The position numbers and the translations under genes are program-made. From contig NC_062248.1 in assembly GCF_905475465.1 (NCBI RefSeq), forward strand, positions 10,788,001-10,852,000: a DNA stretch of 64,000 nucleotides, written 5' to 3'. Shown here piece by piece: positions 11,301 through 21,344 of the stretch (its first letter is position 1; every line of letters starts with the position of its first letter). Under the pieces are notes generated by a model. That model did not search any database. It saw only the letters and a list, made by a program, of their open reading frames with translations, and was not told the DNA's origin. Origin of the DNA: Pieris napi. Taxonomy: Eukaryota > Arthropoda > Insecta > Lepidoptera > Pieridae.

Positions 11301-13141
11301 TTTATGCAAAACGTAATAAAATATTTCCTATAATAATACCAAAATGGTTTTAATAACTTCATGATTTCTAAGGCCTAATTAAATCAGTGGCGCTACAACC
11401 TCCTGATAGCAGTGTTGGCCTTGTGGCTTCAGCGTGCGACTCTCATGACTAAGGCCGTAGGTTCGATCCCCGGCTGTGCACCAATGGACTTTCTATGTGC
11501 GCATTTAACATTCGCTCGAACGGTGAAGGAATGTTTTATACCCAAAAAAGTCGACGTCGTGTGTCAGGCACTAGAGGCTGATTACCTACTTGCCTATTAG
11601 ATTGAAAGATTCAGAAATTTGAGGCCCTGACCTAAGGCCTATAATAAAAAAAACATTGTTTCATAAATAAATATACTAACCAATGTATCATCTTGTTCCA
11701 TTTAGGTGTCTTACCCCCACTTGGGTCTGTCTGCGTCTCATATATGCAATGACCGACTCGCAAACGAACATAGGGGTCCATGCGGGTTAGACCTAGGAAA
11801 GATTAAAAAAATCATAGTGAAAACTTTGGTGATTAAATAATTTGTTAGAAAGTAGCTCATGTATATAGATTTATTGTCTATGATAGCAGTAAACATCTAA
11901 AACTCTAAACCATAAACCTGTTCATTCAAATTACAGCTAATGTAATTTTCTCTCTATGTTCTTTATTTATACTTGCTACTAAGGTGAAGGCTACTATAGT
12001 AAGAAAACTGTCAAGTCTATTAAAAAATCAACAACATGTGTCAAGAACAGGCTGATTAACGATTTACACAGAATTTTTATTACCACTGTATTATTATTAA
12101 GTTATTCAAATTACTAAACAATAACTCTATAGAACAAAATTTAGCAGTAATGCGGAGTAGTAAAACAAATGGTTAGTAGCCCTAGTGATGATTTAGACTA
12201 CTTCCGTCTCTATGGATTGTAAATTTATCACTGTCAGATTAAATAGGCTGATCCTATTTATATCTTTAAAAAAGAGCTGTGCAACAGATGCAGAAATTTG
12301 AGGAAAGGAACCAGGTTGTAGTGCTTCTGAATGTGCATTTGTAATTAGGATTTTACAATTAAATATTGATTAATATGCTATAACAAATTAAATGTATGAA
12401 ACATGTTGTTTATAAACATTTCCATTTTTAATATAATTTTGAGAGAATTTGTTAAAATAAACTTACCATAGTTCTTTACCAGCTTAGCTTGTACTATAGT
12501 TACACTTAGACGAGCAGTCAGAGGAGGTCCGGCTGCTGGCATCTTTAAAAAAATTATTTTTTACAAAATTCACACTAATGTAACAAAAAAGGAAGTTATG
12601 CTTAAATGTTATAAGCAATAAATAAATACAAACACTTACTGTAGCTCCACAAAGCTGTTGCTGCAGAGCCATTGCAGCTTCGTAATCTACATCAACAGAT
12701 TCAGGCGGTCCATCTGAATCTGCTCGTAGGAAACCAGCTGGTAGGGGTCCCAGGAGAACCTAATAATAATACATTGTAAAATGCAATTTGTATGTAAACA
12801 CTACTCAATGCACATAATTTTTACCAACACTATCGCAGTAAGGAGAAAAATAAATAAAACAATGCAATGTCTTAATCTAATAATAAAATCTTAAGTCTAG
12901 AATATCCCCTAAGAAAACTCGAGAATTTTCTGACCATAATATAAATATTAAAGTTTTACTTTTAAACAACCGGTTTAAACAAAAACAAAGCTCGAAATTA
13001 TGGCGTAACATCGATAAGTATAATAATTTCTATTATGAATATGATTCACCTAACATCAAAGAAACCTGAATGATATTGTTATTGAATTTCGCTTACCCGA
13101 CGACGGCGATCTTCTGTTGTGTCGTTTGTTGTGGCAGCCAT
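5377..13141 (-). CDS. TOLLIP: Toll-interacting protein (TOLLIP), complete, eight exons
   Basis: Exons in coding order: 13141-13097, 12759-12640, 12542-12467, 11792-11681, 7878-7764, 7232-7146, 6763-6593, 5487-5377. They total 837 bases, a 278-residue protein plus stop, close to the 274 residues of human TOLLIP; every intron is GT/AG and phases agree. Residues 1-60 correspond to the Tom1-binding region. Residues 67-185 are a C2 domain with LSVTIVQAKLVKNYG, LTRMDPYVRLRVG, PKWNKMIHC and YLEIFDE..FTMDELIAWTHI. Residues 186-234 are a Pro/Gln-rich linker. Residues 235-278 are a CUE ubiquitin-binding domain with the MFP (246-248) and LL (273-274) signatures. TOLLIP is a cytosolic and endosomal adaptor linking ubiquitinated cargo to Tom1 and dampening Toll/IL-1 signalling. 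The start ATG at 13141 follows a leader in the same first exon. A possible poly(A) signal (AATAAA on the minus strand) lies at 5274-5279. Introns hold a Penelope tail, LINE tails, Helitrons and a SINE. Confidence 0.95.
5514..5641 (+). mobile_element. 5'-truncated Penelope-like element tail with 15-bp target duplication
   Basis: The 128-bp insert contains GTCACCGTGACCACGC, the phrase around CGAAACGTCGGATAAA, and ends AGTTTTTTCTTT; the same block in inverse lies next to a GIY-YIG domain at 26095-26210. It is flanked by perfect 15-bp direct repeats GAATATGTAATCATT (5499-5513 and 5642-5656). It sits in the last TOLLIP intron, its near end about 25 bases upstream of the acceptor. Confidence 0.85.
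5905..6078 (+). mobile_element. LINE 3' tail (family B), TOLLIP intron
   Basis: Contains GTGGCGGAGAGTTTATTGCC, CTACGCCCTTGATTTGAGAA and the terminal AATGATTTTTTA; matches the other family B tails listed here. Confidence 0.65.
7397..7576 (+). mobile_element. LINE 3' tail (family B) with poly(A)
   Basis: Same GTGGCGGAGAGTTTCTTGCC block as 5905-6078, ending in a run of about 20 A at 7553-7573. Lies in a TOLLIP intron, opposite to the gene. Confidence 0.65.
7962..8150 (-). mobile_element. LINE 3' tail (family A)
   Basis: Contains GGCCTTATCGCTAATAAGCG and TTCCAGGCAACCCTAGT, shared with 10790-10945, 34310-34875, 44698-44890 and 49948-50580. Such truncated tails are the 3' ends of a non-LTR retrotransposon; the clade is uncertain. 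Confidence 0.65.
8198..8242. repeat. Overlapping double palindrome
   Basis: TAATCCAAGGGTTA (8198-8211) pairs perfectly with TAACCCTTGGATTA (8218-8231), and GGTTACTCAATTAA (8208-8221) pairs perfectly with TTAATTGAGTAACC (8229-8242). The two hairpins share bases and exclude each other. Confidence 0.85.
8999..9471 (+). mobile_element. Helitron (non-autonomous) with nested MITE
   Basis: Starts TCTCTAAACTCG after a host A and ends CCGGGTCAGCTAG before a host T, the Helitron pattern. GGGCTGGACCGATTGCAATT near the 5' end matches other copies. A mariner-type MITE occupies 9132-9319. Confidence 0.65.
9132..9319. mobile_element. Mariner-type MITE (CGTTATAA family)
   Basis: Imperfect inverted ends CGGTAAACTC and ACATTACACTG, flanked by TA; internal TTATAACGAA-like phrases on both arms. 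Similar to 63538-63706 and to 51665-51850. Confidence 0.7.
9842..9900 (+). mobile_element. Possible left end of an hAT-type element
   Basis: CAGTGTTTCCCAACG resembles a common hAT terminal sequence, followed by GGGGGCAATTTG and a T run. No matching right end found nearby. Confidence 0.35.
10540..10668 (-). mobile_element. Helitron 5' fragment
   Basis: Minus-strand phrase CTCGTGTCACAAATGTTCGA followed by CCGAAACGGCTCGACCGATT is the start region shared with 27905-28263 and 60875-61261. The 3' end is not present. Confidence 0.65.
10790..10945 (+). mobile_element. LINE 3' tail (family A)
   Basis: Contains GTTGCCTGGAAGAAATCGCT and TTAGCGATAAGGCCGTTG, ending AACGAAGTGTAAATAAACG; inverse of the copy at 7962-8150. 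Confidence 0.65.
11388..11645 (+). mobile_element. tRNA-derived SINE, near full length
   Basis: Shows a pol III A-box-like stretch (GTGGCTTCAGCGTGCGACTC) and B box (GGTTCGATCCCC), then body motifs (GTGCGCATTTAACATTCGCT, AAAGTCGACGTCGTGTGTCA) and tail GAGGCCCTGACC. It resembles the Metulj-type SINEs described in butterflies (from memory, unchecked). Sits in TOLLIP intron 4. Confidence 0.75.
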
Positions 13142-14666
13142 TGTAATCGGTACCTAGTCGCAAAACCCTCACAATATATTTCCTAGACGATTAAAATCAA
13201 TAATTTGTTTAAATTTTTCAACCACTACGTATATATTAACTTTTCCGCAAATATCTGCGTCAACAACTCAGTCAAGACTCAGCTGCATTCCTATAGCACT
13301 TAGCACTTAGCAGTAGCGAGTAGCGACCACAGATATAGATTTAGATTATAGTACTAGCCACTATTAACTATGTACTAGTGAATTATCATTACAATTTACA
13401 TTAGATAATGACATTAGACATGACAAAAACATGACAACTACTTGACAAGAAAAGTAAAGTCCATTGTGCGAGCCTAATATCAATTTATTCTGTGGTAATA
13501 TGGTTAGAGGGCCTTTTTAAGTGTCAATATTAATTGAATTTATAAAGAAAGCCATATTACATTTCTTAAGAACTATACCATTTTACAACAACAATCAGTT
13601 AAGCGGTGGTGGATTTACAAATTTTCAAGGTAGAGGCTGGGAAGTTTGTGCCGCTCGCGCCTCTACAATTGTCATGTCCTAGATTACTTTAACAATCCAA
13701 CAATTTCAAATTAAATGGCAGGTAAAATAATGTTTTGATTTTTGAGCACAAAATTATACACAAACCATCCAGTTCGCAGCCTCCAACCAGTAGTAGGACT
13801 GACATGTATAAGTTGATAGGGCGAAGAGGGAAATACATTTTCTGCAATTTCGCTCTTTTCACTTATATAAAGTGTAGGTTGAGGCTGGGGAGCACAGATG
13901 GGGGGCGGCGAACTAGCTGTTTTACTCTTAAATATGGAAGTTTGCTACACCATATGTACAATGAGTCAATGTGAGTGACACAACAAGTGAGAGGGGAAAG
14001 TCGTCGGCAAAAGTTGTCGCACATTTGTAAAACATCAGAAAACGTCAAAATCTGTTTGATTTCTATTAGGTTGCAAAAAAAAAATGCCGCCCAACAATAT
14101 GCCGCCCTAAGCTCCAGCGGTCCAGCCAACTCATTATTGTTTAATTGCTAAATTTAAAAAATTGTTTTAGTTGTTTTTGAAGTAACCATTTTAATAAAAA
14201 AATAAAGTTCCACTTTTTAATGAATATTCATAAGTACTACTGTAACTGTAATTGTAATAATATAGTTAAAAGAAGGTATATATTTATAATTTTAGATAGT
14301 CTCTGTCTAGTCTACCCATACGCACGTACAATATAATCGGAGCAAAAGATTCCTTATTTTTTTACGTGATACACTGGAAATTTTCATTTGTCCGGAATTG
14401 TTAATTACAAACGGGTTATTTTTCATACTCCCTGTTAAAATTTATTTATGACTTTTAATACATTTTAGGAGATTAATTTTTTTGGTGTGCGCGCTTGAGC
14501 GTTGGCAAAGATTTTTGGGTGCGAAATAAAACGTTGAAAATAAATTTGTGTGCGAGTAAGTTCGGTGGTGGTTGTTGTATGGAGATGTTTAAATAAAACT
14601 CTTTGTTTGAAGCTTACTGGGTAACAAGTGACTTTAATGGTTTAATACATGAGCTTATAACTACTA
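13142..14666. other. TOLLIP upstream region
   Basis: The first few hundred bases should contain the TOLLIP promoter; I see no sharp motif. From 13601 to about 14125 there is a repeat-like block (next entry). Otherwise AT-rich DNA without genes. Confidence 0.5.
13601..14125. repeat. Possible decayed element upstream of TOLLIP
   Basis: Begins GCGGTGGTGGATTTACAAAT and ends with GGGCGGCATATTGTTGGGCG on the minus strand; the GC-rich phrases stand out from the flanks. Inverted ends and target duplication are not clear. Confidence 0.3.
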
Positions 14667-16992
14667 GACCACAAGCCCATGAACAAAAAATACCTGTGAA
14701 ATGACCCAACCTGAATTACGCTTAGAAGGCTGTTACTATATCTGAAAATAGCTCTGAGCACTATGCCGTCATTTCTGAGCGGTACATGTGAGTACGTGAG
14801 TGAATGGACTTTCTCAGGTACAATGGGGGAATTTCGACTAATTATTTATGTACGGCTTTGTTATAAGTGTATAGATGATTAAAAATAAATGTCGAAAAAC
14901 CTAGTGCCGTACAAAAGTGATGGTGCCGGAAGTCGGTGCAAATTTTTAATTCGACGACAGTTGCAGAAGCAATATAGGTTATTTATTACTGTACGGCATT
15001 TGTGTGATTCCTTTTGGACACATATACAGAGACTTTACCCGTAAACGCCGTACATATTCCCAGCGGAGCGGTCGAAAGCCAAGGGTCGCAACATAATATG
15101 TCTGATTAGCATATAGGTGATGATGATATGAAACAACATAAAATTAAATGATCTTGAGAGTACTTCACAAATAGATAACATTTTCCAGCATGCCGTACAT
15201 TTTTTGTGGAACACATAGGTGTATGGGGTAAATTACTTGCCTCAGAAAAGAGTCATTTTCCGGTGACTTTTATCTGTACGGCAATAACACAGGTTATTAA
15301 TAGTTTAGACAATCTTCAATAAAAGATAAATGCCGTACACTTTCGATAGTCCGCTACCACCGCCTACCAATACAGGGCGTCCCAAAGTTATGGGAAATGA
15401 AGGGAAAGTACCTTAAATATCGTAGATAGGGTATTTTACTAAAAGAAGACTTTATGTTATTTTTAAACGTTATTAATTCTGCATTCAATTTTTTTTTTTA
15501 ATTACTTGCCTCGTCTGGAAATCGAACCGACTTAAATGTAAAAAAAAACACCCCTACTTTTATGATGCCAATCGAAAGAATGGCCAAAACCTAATAACTC
15601 TTCTTAAGTAACATAGTATTTTAAAAGAAAGGAACAGCGTGAATATATCTTTTTAATCAAATTAAAAACATTATCTATCGTATTCGGCCTAAAAAAATCC
15701 CCTACGAGTCTGTTACTTTAGAAAAGTTATTAGGTTTTGGCCATTCTTTCGATTGGCATCATAAAAGTAGGGGTGTTTTTTTTTTTAATTTAAGCCGGTT
15801 CGATTTCCAGACGAGGCAAGTAGTTTTAAAAAAATCTTTGAATGCAGAATTACTAACTTTTAAAAATAACATAAAGTCTTATTTTAGTAAAATACCCTAT
15901 CTGCGATATTTAAGGTACTTTCCCTTCATGTCTAATAACTTTGGGACGCCCTGTATTATATTTTTATTTTTGTTAAAAATATTTTTCCTTTACCTCTCTC
16001 TGCTGGTACGATAAGGCTGTAAATATACTTTACAGCCTTATGGTAGTATACTCAGATATGTACAGTTATTAATGACCTTAAGGGACACCTCAAACGTCGT
16101 CGAAATTTTTATCAGTTGTAAAGAATAATCTGGAGTAAAATGTACGGCATCTGGTTTTTTTTGTTTATTTATATTTGTTACATATAAAATAACAATAATC
16201 TTTGAAAATATTACTCCCCATATTACTCTAGGAGCATTTGAAAAGTCATCTAAATTTCGGAAATTTCATATATTTTTTATCATAATATTTTTATTTGTTA
16301 CCATTTATTATGAACGGCTATAATGTACAACGGTAATATTTAGTAACATTATGTAAAAAAACAAGTTGCCGTACATTATTCTCTGATCTTACAGCAGTAA
16401 GAACTTGGTAAATCCTGAAATTTCGATAAATATTTAATTACACAAATATTAACTATAATATTTGGACGGCATAATTATAAAACATTATTGTCCGTGTTAA
16501 ATAATATTTTGAACATGTTGCCGTACATTTTACAATGACCTTAGGGTATATGGGTGTAGGGGTAGGGTTCCGACCTTTGGCTTTCGACCGCTCCGCTGGA
16601 AATATGTACGGCGTTGACGGGTAAAGTATCTGTTTATGTGTCCAAAAGGAATCACACAAATGCCGTACAGTAATAAATGACCTATATTGCTTCTGCAACT
16701 GTCGTCGAATTAAAAATTTGCACCGACTTCCGGCACCATCACTTTTGTACGGCACTAGGTTTTTCGACATTTATTTTTAATCATCTATACACTTATAACA
16801 AAGCCGTACATTAATAATTAGTCGAAATTCCCCCATTGTACCTGAGAAAGTCCATTCACTCACATACTCACATGTACCGCTCAGAAATGACGGCATAGTG
16901 CTCAGAGCTATTTTCAGATATAGTAACAGCCTTCTAAGCATAATTCAGGTTGGGTCATTTCACAGGTATTTTTTGTTCATGGGCTTGTGGTC
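14667..16992. mobile_element. Composite GTACGGC TIR element, copy 1
   Basis: The ends GACCACAAGCCCATGAAC and its inverse form long terminal inverted repeats of about 430 bp (left to about 15095, right from about 16565), flanked by TA on both sides. Fourteen GTACGGC/GCCGTAC heptamers are spread over both arms. A mariner-type MITE (15373-15953) sits inside. No ORF resembles a transposase, so it is non-autonomous. Copy 2 lies 4.35 kb away in opposite orientation. Confidence 0.85.
15373..15953. mobile_element. Mariner-type MITE nested in composite element copy 1
   Basis: 581 bp with long inverted repeats beginning CAGGGCGTCCCAAAGTTATG, flanked by TA. The two arms run almost the full length, so the transcript could fold into a long hairpin. 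It lies at the same point in both composite copies, so it inserted before they spread. Confidence 0.8.
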
Positions 16993-18659
16993 TATAACAC
17001 AAAATTAGCGGTATAGTGGTTACGAAGAGAAGGCTTCATAAATCTAAATGACACTTATTTTATTGGACATTATTGGAAACGAGAATGTTTAAATACAATT
17101 ATTTATTCGTTTATAAAAACTATACCAGTAGGGCTAAATATTGGCTTCAAGTGTACAATGTTTGTTAACATTTGGTTTACGCTTCTAATTTACATATTAC
17201 CTAAAATATTTATATTTAACTTAACTAAAGTTAGGTTACATAACTCGCTACATAGTCATTAAATACGAAATGTTCATTTGAACGACACCTCCAAGTTCTT
17301 GCCTTTATTTCATGTAATAGTAAATACCGTTATCTGTGCTAAATAGAAATTATATATTTCATCCTAGTCTGTGATCACAGATGATCTGTCATATGTTATT
17401 AATTTATATTTACAGAAGGTAGCATATTATTATCATAGCATGAATTTGGTTAATGACCAACATTTTCTATTTATTCGTATCGTTCTAGTGGTTGATGTGT
17501 AATTGCATTTAATTTACGAATTATAAAAGTTAACTAACAAAAGTGTTCCAATATTTTTTTGGTAATAGTTTAGTAAAAATGATATAATATTAGTAGGCGT
17601 ATCGATTAAACTTTGATAAAGAGTGACAAATAAACAAAATAAACGATGGATATTGTTCAAACACCTAAGGTGAGTGCCATTTATATTTATTTTTAAGCCT
17701 ATTGTTACCACATAAACATTGCAAAATTGTTATGGTACTTTAACTACCAGCTTAGAAATATACTGTTAGTATATGTCTTAATGCCCTTAATTATTACTAT
17801 AATTATTATATTATTACTTTAGTGTTTTGCTAAAGATGATATGTTATATATAAAAATTCTTCCATGATATGTTATGGTTTTTAGGATATCCTAGTTAGGT
17901 AAAATAGGTTAATATAACAGCCTTAATTTGGAAAAAGAGGTGGAAACTGGGAAATTAGTATGTTTCATCTTTTAATACAAAAAATGTTTGTATTTGTACA
18001 CTTCTCATTATAAACACTTGGTTTCCTTACATAAATATAAACCTTACTTACTTATTAATAAACTTCATCTAACAAAAATCAAGAATTTTCTATATTATCT
18101 GTGTAATTATACAGTGTGGTGTGTGTGTCATATTTATACAGTTATATTGCCATAACCTAATTTTCCAGTTTAATATTAAATATTAAAGTAGAAAGGTTTC
18201 CTGTTCGATTTTCATAAAGGCTAATTATTTCATATGTAGAAAGTAACAGACAACAGAAACGCAAGTTTAGCTATTTATGTATTGTTATTATTATTTTTTC
18301 GCACAATTAAGTATGTAAAAACTGTAAACTGTAAAATAGAATTTAATAACTCATATCTTGTTTAATATTACAGTAATCTAAATTTTTTTTTACAATGTTG
18401 TGTTTGCTGACCATAGGTGGTGGTGGAGACTTGGTGTCTTCTTATCAAATTTAACAACGCAGAAATATTATTTTGTGTAATACTTCCATAAAATTAGCCC
18501 TTTTTTAGAAAAATCTTGTTAGAAAATAAAATCTCGGTACATATTTAGAATTATTCGGGTTGAGTATTATGTTGTTGTTTTTTTTTTGAATGATAAAAAA
18601 CTTAATAAATTGTATTTAAAATTGCAAATCAACTTCTGGTGTGTTAAAAAATTCAATTT
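16993..18659. other. AT-rich intergenic region
   Basis: No coding, RNA or mobile-element signal recognised. Confidence 0.5.
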
Positions 18660-18959
18660 ACGAAATGTAGTTATTCCCGCGCATGCGCCATCGACCTTTG
18701 ACATTCGAAACTCGATTCTACCCCTCGGAGATAAAGCGACATCTACGCTGTTTTAAGGGTACTAAAGCGGTAGTCTATTTTGAGCAGTCTTGTCTTTACC
18801 TTTCCCGGCGAAAGGCTCCCCGAAACGCGGGAAAAAGATCGCGCGTGTTACGTTAACGCTTTGTTATTGTCTCCTAGAGTTAACAGAAAAATACTGTTTT
18901 GATGTTGAGGAATTTATGAGATTTGAGCATTGTAATTTGAGTTTTTGAACGTATTAATC
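18660..18959 (+). promoter_or_regulatory. CG-rich promoter-like region with NRF1/Ewg-type palindrome
   Basis: The stretch contains GCGCATGCGC at 18679-18688, the palindromic site known for NRF1 and its insect relative Erect wing, followed by several CG-rich blocks (near 18805-18850) in otherwise AT-rich DNA. It ends directly at the ATG of the first exon at 18960. Promoter function is inferred from composition and position. Confidence 0.5.
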
Positions 18960-19076
18960 ATGGCATTCTCTTTGACACCAATAAATATGCTGGGGGAGTT
19001 AGGCCGGTTTGCAAATTGGTTGAAAGGTGACTGCGTTGCCGCTGAAGAGTTTGAAGGCTTTTCTGTTACCGAAAAG
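18960..19076 (+). CDS. Probable first coding exon of an unidentified gene
   Basis: An ATG at 18960 opens 39 codons ending in GAA AAG followed by a GTGAGC donor at 19077. The peptide starts MAFSLTPINMLGELGRFANW and ends EGFSVTEK. Codon use is balanced and the exon is much less AT-rich than its surroundings. About 280 bases upstream is a perfect GCGCATGCGC (18679-18688), and 18660-18860 is rich in CG dinucleotides, as expected of a housekeeping-type promoter. I do not recognise the protein and could not find the next exon; it must begin in phase 0 on the plus strand further right, probably after a long repeat-filled intron, or beyond the window. A chance ORF is possible but the promoter context argues against it. 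Confidence 0.55.
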
Positions 19077-19549
19077 GTGAGCTAGAAGGAGTCTCAGTAA
19101 GTCTAAAATTTAGTAGGTTGCATAATTCGGAAAGTTAGAGATGTGGTGTAATGCGTAGAATTAAAACTTATTATTTATTTCCCGGTTCAATCTTCACTGA
19201 ATTCAATAGAACAAAAAGTTTTTAACATTTGTTTTTACACTTACTTGTGTTAACGATACAATTGTAATAGTTATAATTGAAATTTAAGGTTTATGGAACT
19301 CATGACAAATTTGTATTAACACAAATTGTGTCGGAGATGTTCTTTTACGATAACTGCGCTGGAAATTATACGTATATATTTTTTAAATGAAAAAAAAAAA
19401 ATATTCATTTCACAGACTGAAGTATAATAATATAAATGTTAGTATATATAGTGAAATTTGGCTGTTGGAGAGTGAGATGCGTTCAGCTCATCAGCACCAT
19501 TTCTAGGAAACTATTTTTGAGTTCAATAAAACAATACTTTATTAAAAAA

Positions 19550-19803
19550 TAAGGGTTGATCGTAGAGAGGTGAAAATTAAGGGTTGTATGTATATTTGTA
19601 TGCTGTATCATAAAAAAATAATAAAAAAATTGTCAAAAAAATAAAAATTTAGGGGTTGAACATTTAGTGGGATGGAAAATATATGTTGTCCGATTCGCAG
19701 ACCTAACCGATATGCACCCAAATTTACACGAAAATCGGTCGAGCCATTTCGGAGGAGTTTAATTACAAACACCGCGACACGAGAATTTTATATATTAATT
19801 TAT
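19550..19803 (-). mobile_element. Helitron fragment
   Basis: Contains GGGTTGATCGTAGAGAGGTG, CGGTCGAGCCATTTCGGAGG and the 5' phrase CGCGACACGAGAATTT (plus strand). The CTAG 3' end is missing. Confidence 0.65.
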
Positions 19804-19917
19804 TCGCTAATGCAATACATAAAACATCGTATTATTTTAACTTTAAACTTAAAACTGATTTGCAATACGGGTACATGCGATAATAATAAATTAAATTTGA
19901 TAGTAATTCTACGGAGT

Positions 19918-20092
19918 AAAGCTTGTCGTAGGTTCGATCCCCAGCTACGCACCAATGGACATTCTACGTGCGTTTAAACACACTACGCTGAAGGAAAATA
20001 TTGTAAGGAAACCTGTTTGATCGAAAAACTTGTCAGGCACAGAATTCGGATCGCCTACTTGCATATAAAACAGATACAGAAATCTAGTCCAA
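19918..20092 (+). mobile_element. SINE, 5'-truncated
   Basis: Starts at the B box (GTAGGTTCGATCCCCAGC) and continues with the SINE body in diverged form (TTGTCAGGCACAGAATTCGG). Same family as 11388-11645. Confidence 0.65.
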
Positions 20093-20178
20093 GACGGAAA
20101 ACGTCCAAAGGATTGTAGGCCAACCGATGCTCTATTCTTTTCGGTCTATATAAATATTTTCTGTAACGTTTATTTATA

Positions 20179-20565
20179 TATGTCACCGTAAAATTGTAAA
20201 CACCGTTAGATTGAAATCTATCTCGCGAGATTGTGTACTGTCGAAAGATTGTGAACTCAACGTAGGTACTGCTTACAATTTAACGTATTATTATTCGGTA
20301 GATTGTAATCTATCGAAGTGAAACCGTCAAATTACAATCTTAAAATTGTCAAATTGTTAACTCTCCGAAGGCTGTCCCTGATTGGTCGGCTTTTTAGTAG
20401 ACCGTTCTATATCCATAGAGTTAGGAATGAAACACGGGTATCAGTCAAATTATCTGAATACGTTAAATTGTAAGCAGTTCGTTGAGGTTCACAATCTTTC
20501 GACAGTTTACAATCTCGCGAGATAGATTACAATCTAACGGTGTTTACAATTTTACGATGACATAT
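20179..20565. mobile_element. MITE with about 115-bp inverted ends
   Basis: Ends TATGTCACCGTAAAATTG / CAATTTTACGATGACATA, near-perfect inverted for over 100 bp. Repeated ATTGTAA/TTACAAT and a CTCGCGAG palindrome in each arm. TA-rich flanks make the target duplication ambiguous. Confidence 0.75.
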
Positions 20566-20863
20566 ACAAGCGTTTTGGGGTATTAAAAAGAAAATGCAAA
20601 AGTTCTGTAACCTAAATTATATTGTTATCGTATCAATCGTGACAAGTAAATGCCATTAAATATGATAAAACGTTATAATGTGGGACCTGTTGCTCGCATC
20701 GTTCCTTGTTTGCGGGATAAGGAGAGTTATAACAATCTATATTGTTACTTTATTTCGTCTTAATAGAAACGGTTTAGGAAGTTAATCGTTAGATTATAAA
20801 TTAATTGTAAATCAAGCTGTTTGGATATTGGTTTGGGGATTTAAACAATTTATGCAGACATTA

Positions 20864-21265
20864 TCTATACTTAATATTATAAAGAAGAAAGGTTTGATTT
20901 TTTTGTTTGTTTGAAAGGCTCCGAAACTACTGGACCGATTTCAAAAATTCATGACATAGGCTATGTTTCATTTTCAAGGCTCTCAAGGCAAGGCTCTTTA
21001 TTCGTACCTAGGTATTGATCCTTATCAAAATATTTACTAACGTTTCATATAAGCTACAATTTAATGGCATAACCACCAAAAAATATTAAATAAAATAAAA
21101 TATATCAAAATATTTACTAACGTTTCATATAAGCTACAATTTAATGACATAACCACCAAAAAAGCATGGTGGATTGGTGTTCTCGTGCCTTTTCTTTTGA
21201 ATAGTTTACTACTATGTAATGTAGCAAAAATATTAGCCACAGCAAAGCTTGGCCGAGTCTACTAG
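20864..21265 (+). mobile_element. Helitron (non-autonomous) with internal duplication
   Basis: Starts TCTATACTTAATATTATA after a host A and ends GAGTCTACTAG before a host T. Contains CTACTGGACCGATTTC. Two 60-bp near-identical units lie at 21024-21083 and 21104-21163. Confidence 0.75.
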
Positions 21266-21344
21266 TTTGTTATTGTAGAAAATAGTATAAAGCAGCCGCC
21301 CACTGAAGTATTTCCCGAAGTAAAGAGCGTATCAATTCTTAATA

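Noticed and set aside
11450..11485. tRNA gene-like A and B boxes
   Set aside because: Belong to the tRNA-derived SINE, not a functional tRNA; no cloverleaf seen. The same holds at 30540, 58060 and 33470.
16453..16770. 105-codon minus-strand ORF
   Set aside because: Lies in the long inverted repeat of the composite element; no transposase motif.
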